NCBI RefSeq assembly: GCF_900108085.1
Contig: NZ_FNVR01000019.1
Span: forward strand, 1-64,000
Direction: 5' to 3'
Length of the DNA stretch: 64,000 nt
Source: Algoriphagus boritolerans DSM 17298 = JCM 18970
GTDB lineage: Bacteria; Bacteroidota; Bacteroidia; Cytophagales; Cyclobacteriaceae
Program-made: the position numbers and the translations under genes
Notes under the pieces: model-generated
The model's input: the letters and a program-made list of their open reading frames with translations, nothing else
Database searches by the model: none
Told to the model about the DNA's origin: nothing
Part shown: positions 24,435 through 30,192 of the stretch, in pieces
Layout: each line of letters begins with the position of its first letter
How positions within the stretch are numbered: position 1 is the first letter of the stretch

Positions 24435-24701
24435 TTACCTTAGATTGATCATTTCCCTGTGGGCTGAGGTGAACTTTATAAGATTTTCAAAATGTAACTT
24501 GGCACCGATGGTCTTAAATCCCATGGCCTCAGCGGCGTCACTGAGCTTTAATAGGCTGCTTCCTTCCCGAGTCGTCTCCGACATTTCCCGGATTTCCTTA
24601 AGGGAGATCAGCTTCCCATAGTACTTTGCTACAATTCTTAAGCAGGTTGGACCACAGTCTTTGGAATCGGGTTGTTTGTAAAATGGAAAAAATTTTCTCA
24701 T
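24435..24701 (-). CDS. C39 peptidase front-half protein (M7/M6 slot)
   Basis: This 88-residue protein (MRKFFPFYKQPDSKDCGPTCL...) contains the C39 Cys box and front helices and ends at REMINLR. Only one base separates it from the stop of the M7 propeller, so translation is probably coupled to that gene. Catalytic His and Asp are absent. It is one of the two best preserved copies. Confidence 0.65.
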   Translation of the reverse strand: MRKFFPFYKQPDSKDCGPTCLRIVAKYYGKLISLKEIREMSETTREGSSLLKLSDAAEAMGFKTIGAKLHFENLIKFTSAHREMINLR

Positions 24702-24702
24702 T

Positions 24703-25791
24703 TTAATTTAACTCTACAATTACTAATGTAGGATTCAATTCTTCCTCAGCACTATTGCTGAATTGTGTTTCTGAATAAAAATAAAAAAGATTTTTTGATA
24801 AATCTATTGGTTTTAACATTTTAGGATCTCCGTTTTTATCTATTAGGCCTTCAATAATGTTAATTCCTGTTTTGTTTATCAGGTCATACATAAACAACAT
24901 TCTCTTGTTTTCTCTGTCATATTCACAAAATAAATAGGATGATGAGGTAAAAATATTGTATATGTTAATATTTTTAAAATCATCACTTGAGAATGTTGGT
25001 CCTTCAAATTCTAATCTTAATGCTGGTAAAATAGAATTATCTACGATTTGATAAAGAGTATCTCTCAAAAATTTCTCATTAATAAGAACAGGAGTATATA
25101 AATATGCTCCTGTTTGATTTTGCGAAATATAAAGCTTGGTTGTAAAACCTACGGTTTTTCTGTCAATTATCTGCTCAGTTCGAAACAATGTGCTATCTAT
25201 CAATTCCAAAGATTTATTCATTTTATATAAAAAAGTTTCTTTAGAAGCCCATGAATTCATTTTTGCCCCATCTTTTTTTGTAATTACTAATAGTTCTCCG
25301 TTCAATACACTCAAAAAATTGACGAAAAAAGGCAGATTTTTTTCTTTAATAAACTCGAAATCTTTGGAATAAATTTGAAGTTTGTTGACTGAACCTAAAT
25401 AGATCAGCCCTGCTTCTTCATCAATTTCAATCGAATACGCTCTGGTATATTCTCCTGGCCCATCTCCAATTTTTCCTAACTTTCTAATAAATTTCCCTTC
25501 AGAGTCAAAAATTAGAACCCTTCCACTAACATCTCTAATTAAAATGTGTCTATTAAATACTTTAAGTTCTAAAATAGAGGATATATACGACCCTATTTTG
25601 GTTTCTAAGGGAACATATTTAATAGATTTAATATAATCTTCCAATAAAACCTTTTCTGACGCTTTGGAAACTTTAATGGTTAAGATTTCAGAAGGTTCTG
25701 AATTTGTACAGCTATGAAATATCAACAATATAATAATTATTGATATAGAAATACGCTTTTCTCCTAGGTGTAAGAAATTAATCGAAGGCAT
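24703..25791 (-). CDS. M7 6-bladed beta-propeller lipoprotein
   Basis: This is a 362-residue lipoprotein. I start it at the ATG at 25791: an upstream ATG (25815) lies inside the intergenic hairpin. The signal ends IIIILLIFHSC. The protein matches M1 along its length: KYVPLET, GKIGDGPGEY, YTPVLINEKFLRDTLYQI, and YNIF followed by SYLFCEY. M1 and M7 lie at opposite ends of the array and share both the propeller subfamily and the 4-Cys type of precursor. Predicted 6-bladed propeller of the DUF5128/BF3164 kind; function unknown. Confidence 0.8.
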   Translation of the reverse strand: MPSINFLHLGEKRISISIIIILLIFHSCTNSEPSEILTIKVSKASEKVLLEDYIKSIKYVPLETKIGSYISSILELKVFNRHILIRDVSGRVLIFDSEGKFIRKLGKIGDGPGEYTRAYSIEIDEEAGLIYLGSVNKLQIYSKDFEFIKEKNLPFFVNFLSVLNGELLVITKKDGAKMNSWASKETFLYKMNKSLELIDSTLFRTEQIIDRKTVGFTTKLYISQNQTGAYLYTPVLINEKFLRDTLYQIVDNSILPALRLEFEGPTFSSDDFKNINIYNIFTSSSYLFCEYDRENKRMLFMYDLINKTGINIIEGLIDKNGDPKMLKPIDLSKNLFYFYSETQFSNSAEEELNPTLVIVELN

Positions 25792-25806
25792 ATATAATGT
25801 TTCAAA

Positions 25807-25834
25807 ATGGGCCACCCTAAAACAGGTGACCCAT
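25807..25834 (-). promoter_or_regulatory. M7 intergenic hairpin
   Basis: ATGGGCCACC and GGTGACCCAT form a 10-base stem with one mismatch and an 8-base loop. It is followed on the minus strand by TTTTGAAAC. It lies between the precursor stop and the chosen propeller start. Confidence 0.55.
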
Positions 25835-25861
25835 TAATAATTAATCCGGTTATAAGATTGA

Positions 25862-26062
25862 TTAGGCCGCAATACAAGCTGCAGTTTCACCTTCGGCACA
25901 ACCCGCATCTTCTTCTGGGTCGCCATCAGTCATAACTGTAAATGTTGGACCATTATTACATGAACATTGATAAAATGTCCCTCCAAAAACCGATGCCATT
26001 TGGCTCCGGTCAAGTTGCTCCTCTGGTAAAATTTCCATTTTTACTAAACTTAACTTTTTCAT
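25862..26062 (-). CDS. M7 double-glycine precursor peptide (4-Cys core)
   Basis: This is a 66-residue precursor with a diverged 28-residue leader (MKKLSLVKME...MASVFGG) still ending in GG. The 38-residue acidic core begins TFYQCSC and has four Cys (C-x-C, then two singles) and an AACIAA end. It resembles M1 in the F-[WY]-Q-C-x-C start. Unlike M1-M6, its upstream region lacks the TGATCGG hairpin and the TTTACT operator; it follows the broken C39/VKOR gene and may be cotranscribed with it. Confidence 0.75.
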   Translation of the reverse strand: MKKLSLVKMEILPEEQLDRSQMASVFGGTFYQCSCNNGPTFTVMTDGDPEEDAGCAEGETAACIAA

Positions 26063-26164
26063 TTTTGCAATTGTTTATTGTTGTTGTTTCTTTGGACATT
26101 TGAGTCAGCCAAGGACTCTGACTATTCATCGCGATTGAATTTCTTTTCTGACTTATCAGTTTTC

Positions 26165-26649
26165 TTATTGTAAAACATAGTACAAGTCGTCCACCGCATA
26201 AGCAGGAGGCAATTCACACCCATTGATGAAAATCGTGGGTGTATGGATAATCTGCTCCTTTACTGCCCAGTCCAGCATGGATTTGATTTTAGATTCCTGC
26301 TTTGCTTAATTAGCTTCCCCTTTTCGTCCAAAAACTCGACCCAATCCTCGGAAACTTGAGACAAGCAAGTGAAATAGGGGTATGGATTTTGGCCGATCTG
26401 AACCACACAGGGCAAGGGAAGCTGATCCAATTTATCTTCCCCGACTTGGAGGGCAAGATTTTCGATTTTGTACTCAGTCAAGGTATCTGAGATAGCCAAA
26501 AGAGTCTCCGGTTCCGGGTGTGTGCTCAATTTTTCCACCAGAAAACGCGGTGTAAAAGGGACTCCCAAGGACCTTAATGAGCTTTTACAAACTATCAAAC
26601 AGTTATCCATTGCCATGAAATAAAAATTGACTAAAATTTTGTCGTTCAA
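26165..26649 (-). pseudogene. C39-like / VKOR / thioredoxin fusion, core deleted and frameshifted
   Basis: The 5' part encodes an N-terminal C39-like domain (DNCLIVCKSSLRSLGV..., SISDTLTEY-like LLAISDTLTEYKIEN, LPLPCVVQIG). At about 26300 the frame changes. The +1 frame then reads KSMLDWAVKEQIIHTPTIF and INGCELPPAYAVDDLYYVLQ to a TAA at 26165, the C-terminal end of a DsbA/thioredoxin-type domain. Bacteroidetes proteins that join these two ends have a vitamin K epoxide reductase membrane core between them, and it is absent here. The intact family would oxidise cysteines in exported peptides, which fits the Cys-rich cores of this island. As read without frame correction the ORF ends at 26260. 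Confidence 0.7.
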
Positions 26650-26697
26650 AATGATTGAATAAATTTGAACAATACGATCTGAAAAGACTATACCGTA

Positions 26698-26724
26698 TTT
26701 ACTAAAATTGAGTAAATTTTTACT
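26698..26724. promoter_or_regulatory. Operator-like motif between VKOR relic and XRE regulator
   Basis: TTTACT-AAAATTG-AGTAAA then TTTACT, preceded by TATACC as in the modules (TATACCATTTTTACT). It lies 23 bases before the XRE gene start, in the divergent promoter region. Same half-sites and spacing as upstream of M1-M6. Confidence 0.65.
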
Positions 26725-26746
26725 AAGCCAATTAACCTTTTAACCC

Positions 26747-26992
26747 ATGGAACTAGGCCATCATCTCAAGAGAGCGAGAGAATCCAAACGGATGAGTCAA
26801 CAGGAAGTAGCGGAGTTTTTGGGCGTTTCGCAAAAGACCTTGTCCAATATGGAGAGTGGAAAAACCCAACCAACTGTTATGCAATTAGCTAAGTTAGGAG
26901 AACTTTACGACTTGGATATGTTAAAATTATTATCCAAAAATGGGATACATTTATCCCCCCCCGCAATCCAACTGAAGTGGAAAAAGAATTAG
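26747..26992 (+). CDS. XRE-family transcriptional regulator, frameshifted at the C terminus
   Basis: This is a helix-turn-helix protein: residues 6-60 form a Cro/CI-type HTH (MSQQEVAEFLGVSQKTLSNM with KTQPTVMQLAKLGELYDL). As read it is 81 residues and ends abruptly after a run of eight C at 26955-26962. In the -1 frame the sequence continues with a charged, probably coiled-coil tail (VEKELERLKEMLGKMVKK) to TGA at 27031-27033, so nine C would give an intact ~95-residue protein. It is divergent from the VKOR relic and has the shared operator just upstream, suggesting autoregulation and control of the peptide modules. Confidence 0.8.
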   Translation: MELGHHLKRARESKRMSQQEVAEFLGVSQKTLSNMESGKTQPTVMQLAKLGELYDLDMLKLLSKNGIHLSPPAIQLKWKKN

Positions 26993-27039
26993 AGAGGCTG
27001 AAAGAAATGCTGGGGAAGATGGTTAAAAAATGATAGTTT

Positions 27040-27072
27040 AGACCTGGCAGGTTTTTGAAACCTGGCAGGTCT
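27040..27072. repeat. Dispersed hairpin repeat, copy 2
   Basis: AGACCTGGCAGG and CCTGGCAGGTCT form a stem with a single central mismatch, directly after the regulator's original stop. Related to copies at 9057-9089 and 28535-28567. Confidence 0.7.
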
Positions 27073-27166
27073 TTCTTTTCTTCAAACCTTATAGCCAAAC
27101 CTGCAAATCAATCCGAACTGCGGAAGAATCCAGCTACAAAAACGGAATCTTAGGCTCTCACTGGAT

Positions 27167-28297
27167 TTACCTGACAAATCCCTCAAAGTTACTTCGACTC
27201 ACGACATTCGTCTGATGATTGGGATAAGACTGTAGGAAGGAAGCAGGAAATCGGACCTTTTTATCCTTCCATTTCAATTCAAATGCATGAAGGATTCCAT
27301 CAGTTTCCTCGAGGTAATCAATCTCAGCCTGATCGTGTGTCCGCCAAAAGTAGCTGTTGACAAATCTTCCGGCGTAGGAATTAGCTTTCAACCGCTCTGA
27401 GATCAGGAAATTTTCCCATAAGGTACCTTTATCCATCCTCATCTCCGGAAAGGTGAAATTATTGATCAGCACGTTACGTATGCCATTGTCGTGGAAGTAA
27501 TATTTCTTCCCTTTTTTGATTTCATTTCTCAAATTCCGGTTGAAAGTAGGAAGTTTGAAAACGACGAATGCCTTCTCCAATAAATCCAGGTACTTCTCTA
27601 CAGTTGCGGTATCAATGTTTCCGATGATTTGGGCTAATTCATGATAGCTTACCTCACTGCCCACTTGAAATGCCAGTGCTTTTAAGAGTTTTTCCAAATG
27701 GCTTGGTTTACGGATGCCATCCAACTTCAGTACATCTTTGTAGAGATAGCTTTGGGTTATTTCGATCAGTAGTTCTTTTTCATTTCCCGGGTTAGTGACC
27801 ACATCAGGATAGAATCCAAAAATTAGACGCGTGTCAAGTAAACGTTTGGCCTCCAAGGGAGATGTGTGATTCTCTGTTTCCACATAACTTATTGGATGAA
27901 GATGAAAGGTTTTCTTTCTGCCAGTAAGGGGCTCTGAGGTTTGATCTTGAAGATCAAATGCAGAGGAACCTGTTACAATCATTTGAATGTCAGGTCGATT
28001 GTCATAAATTAGCTTTAGTTTCTTCCCGATATCAGGAATTTGCTGGGCTTCATCAATGATCACCAGTCTCGAATCTGTACCGATAAGTTGTATCAATTGG
28101 GTGCTCGTAACCGCATAAGTAAAAGCTTCCAAAATATCAGCTTCATCTGCATTGAACCAGGTATACGATGAATTGATCACTTTGACCAATTCTTTCAATA
28201 GGGTGGTTTTGCCAACCTGCCGAGCTCCCAAAAGTAGAATCACTTTGCCTTGGAAACAGCTTTGGATTAGCTTTTCTGATAGTTTGCGATTGATCAT
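27167..28297 (-). CDS. AAA_14/DUF4143 ATPase
   Basis: This is a 376-residue cytoplasmic ATPase of the AAA_14 plus DUF4143 type. Walker A is GARQVGKTTLL near residue 24, Walker B is LVIIDEAQ near 80, and the arginine/sensor segment is VTGSSAFDL. The C-terminal part (FWRTHDQAEIDYLEETDG... AFELKW) is the DUF4143 nuclease-like fold with D-x-[DE] and ELK. I prefer the ATG at 28297 (MINRKLSEKL, the normal family start) over one 30 bases upstream. An 18-base palindrome lies in the promoter region. The gene is bracketed by duplicated pieces of the XRE gene tail plus hairpin repeat. Family members are often mobile or defence associated; the role is unknown. Confidence 0.85.
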   Translation of the reverse strand: MINRKLSEKLIQSCFQGKVILLLGARQVGKTTLLKELVKVINSSYTWFNADEADILEAFTYAVTSTQLIQLIGTDSRLVIIDEAQQIPDIGKKLKLIYDNRPDIQMIVTGSSAFDLQDQTSEPLTGRKKTFHLHPISYVETENHTSPLEAKRLLDTRLIFGFYPDVVTNPGNEKELLIEITQSYLYKDVLKLDGIRKPSHLEKLLKALAFQVGSEVSYHELAQIIGNIDTATVEKYLDLLEKAFVVFKLPTFNRNLRNEIKKGKKYYFHDNGIRNVLINNFTFPEMRMDKGTLWENFLISERLKANSYAGRFVNSYFWRTHDQAEIDYLEETDGILHAFELKWKDKKVRFPASFLQSYPNHQTNVVSRSNFEGFVR

Positions 28298-28329
28298 TTC
28301 TGTTGATTTGAAATTAAAATTGCTCAATG

Positions 28330-28347
28330 TTTAGATTATAATCTAAA
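28330..28347. promoter_or_regulatory. 18-bp perfect palindrome upstream of the AAA ATPase
   Basis: TTTAGATTATAATCTAAA reads the same on both strands. It is followed by two more TTTAGATTA-like half-sites (near 28350-28378). A probable operator or promoter element of the ATPase gene. Confidence 0.55.
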
Positions 28348-28474
28348 AATTAGGCCTAAAATTTAGATTAAAATTTAAATATTTGGCCAAAATGGGGATT
28401 CCAACAGCCTAAACCACCGCAGACTAGCCAAACGACTGCTCGTTTGACCCTTTCCAAAAAAAGCTAGTTGAGAT

Positions 28475-28528
28475 CGAAAAGAAGCAAAGCAACTGAAGAA
28501 AATGCTCGGGAAGATGATCAAAAAATGA
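28475..28528 (+). pseudogene. Relic of an XRE-regulator 3' end
   Basis: Translation gives RKEAKQLKKMLGKMIKK and a stop, matching the C-terminal tail in the shifted frame of the XRE gene (LERLKEMLGKMVKK). As at the XRE gene, it is followed within 7 bases by a GACCTG hairpin repeat. The rest of the gene is missing. Confidence 0.7.
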
Positions 28529-28534
28529 TAGTTC

Positions 28535-28567
28535 AGACCTGTCAGGTTTTAAAAACCTGACAGGTCT
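28535..28567. repeat. Dispersed hairpin repeat, copy 3
   Basis: AGACCTGTCAGGTTTT and AAAACCTGACAGGTCT form a perfect 16-base stem. It lies just after the rhomboid gene's stop and could terminate it. Confidence 0.75.
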
Positions 28568-28572
28568 TATTT

Positions 28573-29202
28573 CTAAAACAACCTAAAATCCTTAAGCTGC
28601 TCTACAAACATCATGGCACTCGATGGAGAAAGAATCAGAATAAAGATGATCCCAAAAATCGCCCCATACAGGTGCGCATCGTGATTGATATTGTCCCCGC
28701 CTTGTTGCCCTTTGACATAGGAATAAATTAGAAATAGTACCCCAAGGATAAATCCGGGAAGGCAGATGATACCAAAAAAGCAAATGTCCGAAAGCGGCAT
28801 GATCACAATACTGGCAAATACGGTAGCAGCCGTGCCGCCGGAAGCTCCCAGTGCCCGATAGTAGCTGTCATCCTGATGCTTTCTGTAAGTAGGTAAATCA
28901 GATATGACTATTCCCAAAATGTAAAAAATCACAAACAGAACTCCACCCAGAATAATACCAAACTTGTACTTCAAAAACATTTCCACCACACCACCAAAGA
29001 AGTAGAAAGTGAACATGTTGAAAAGCAAGTGCATGTAGTCCTTGTGGATAAAACCCGACAGGACAAATCGATCCCACTGGTTGCGATGCCTGATCCGATA
29101 GGGCATAAACATCCACCGTACCATCATCTCCGGCCGATTAAATGCAAGAATACTCGTGAGCGCCGTGATAGCGATGAGGATAACGGTCAGGGATACTTCC
29201 AT
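28573..29202 (-). CDS. Rhomboid-family intramembrane serine protease
   Basis: This is a 209-residue polytopic membrane protein with about six hydrophobic segments. The catalytic dyad is visible: S121 in GASGG and H177 in HLYGA. The H-x-x-x-N-type motif of TM2 appears as HLLFNMFTFYFFGG (about residues 58-71). It cleaves membrane-anchored substrates within or near the bilayer; the substrate here is unknown. It lies three bases from the polyprenyl synthase stop and probably ends the rnr operon. Confidence 0.9.
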   Translation of the reverse strand: MEVSLTVILIAITALTSILAFNRPEMMVRWMFMPYRIRHRNQWDRFVLSGFIHKDYMHLLFNMFTFYFFGGVVEMFLKYKFGIILGGVLFVIFYILGIVISDLPTYRKHQDDSYYRALGASGGTAATVFASIVIMPLSDICFFGIICLPGFILGVLFLIYSYVKGQQGGDNINHDAHLYGAIFGIIFILILSPSSAMMFVEQLKDFRLF

Positions 29203-29205
29203 GGC

Positions 29206-30192
29206 TTATTTTTCCCGGTGAATCAGATCTTGTGTGATGGAATAGAGCGCTTGATAATATTCTCGATTGGTGTATTGGATGCCTTCCAGCTGAACAAAGC
29301 CTGCTTCAAAGTAGGAGTTCATTTTAGCTTCTGTGAGTGATTTGATTCCAAGTTTTTCATAAAGCGTCCGAACTGCTGCCACTTTTTCCACTTTATCGAA
29401 TTCTTTTAGCGAAAGCCAACGATTCAATTCCTCCGCATCCTTTCCTTTGGCAAGTTCCAATGCTTTTATCAGTAGAAATGTCTTTTTATTCGAAATGATA
29501 TCTCCACCGACCTGCTTTCCGAATTTTGCCTGATCGGCAAAGACATCCAACAAATCATCTTTGAGCTGAAAGCCAACTCCGATATTCACTCCAAATTCAT
29601 AGAGTTTTTCCGCATCACCTTTTTTGGCTCCTGCCAATATAGCTCCGAGTTGCAAGGCAAAACCTAACAAAACGGCTGTTTTGAGACGAATCATGTTGAG
29701 GTATTCGTTTTCATGCACGGTATGATAGGCTTCGAAATTCATGTCGAACTGCTGCCCTTCGCAGACTTCCGCGGCTGTTTTGTTGAAAAGGCGAATGACT
29801 TCAGGAAGGAGTTTGGGATCAGTCCCCAAAAGCAAATCATAGGCTCTGACCAGCATGACATCACCGGAGAGTATCCCAATGTTTGCATTCCATTTTTCAT
29901 GAACGGTCGCCTTTCCTCTTCTCAGAGGAGCTTGGTCCATGATGTCGTCGTGCATCAGTGTAAAATTGTGAAAAACCTCCACCGCAGCTGCCTGACTCAA
30001 TATTTCTTCGGGATTTTTACCATAAAGCCCATACGCCAAAAGCGAAAGAAGCGGTCTGATCCGCTTCCCTCCGAGACTCATGATGTAGGTGATGGGTTCG
30101 TAAAGTTCACTGGGTGATTTTCCGTAACTGTGGGAAGTAATATGATGCTCAAGCTTAGTTAAAAGGGCGTGAGCGAGGCTTTTTTCTGTCAT
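29206..30192 (-). CDS. Polyprenyl (isoprenoid) diphosphate synthase
   Basis: This 328-residue trans-prenyltransferase condenses IPP with an allylic diphosphate. The first Asp-rich motif is LMHDDIMD, followed by the RRG basic site; the second is LKDDLLDVFAD; and GGKRIRP is near residue 40. I chose the ATG at 30192, since an upstream ATG (30228) lies deeper inside rnr; even so the gene overlaps rnr by 38 bases. Chain length cannot be fixed from sequence by eye: geranylgeranyl or longer (quinone side chain) products are both possible. Confidence 0.9.
   Translation of the reverse strand: MTEKSLAHALLTKLEHHITSHSYGKSPSELYEPITYIMSLGGKRIRPLLSLLAYGLYGKNPEEILSQAAAVEVFHNFTLMHDDIMDQAPLRRGKATVHEKWNANIGILSGDVMLVRAYDLLLGTDPKLLPEVIRLFNKTAAEVCEGQQFDMNFEAYHTVHENEYLNMIRLKTAVLLGFALQLGAILAGAKKGDAEKLYEFGVNIGVGFQLKDDLLDVFADQAKFGKQVGGDIISNKKTFLLIKALELAKGKDAEELNRWLSLKEFDKVEKVAAVRTLYEKLGIKSLTEAKMNSYFEAGFVQLEGIQYTNREYYQALYSITQDLIHREK

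Noticed and set aside
11449-26062. CRISPR array, suggested by regularly spaced near-identical blocks
   Set aside because: The repeats are ~480 bp and partly coding, spacers are 1.5-5 kb genes, and no cas gene is present.
28330-28378. AT-rich palindrome region as a transposon end
   Set aside because: No matching inverted end or target duplication is found on the other side of the ATPase gene; an operator is more likely.
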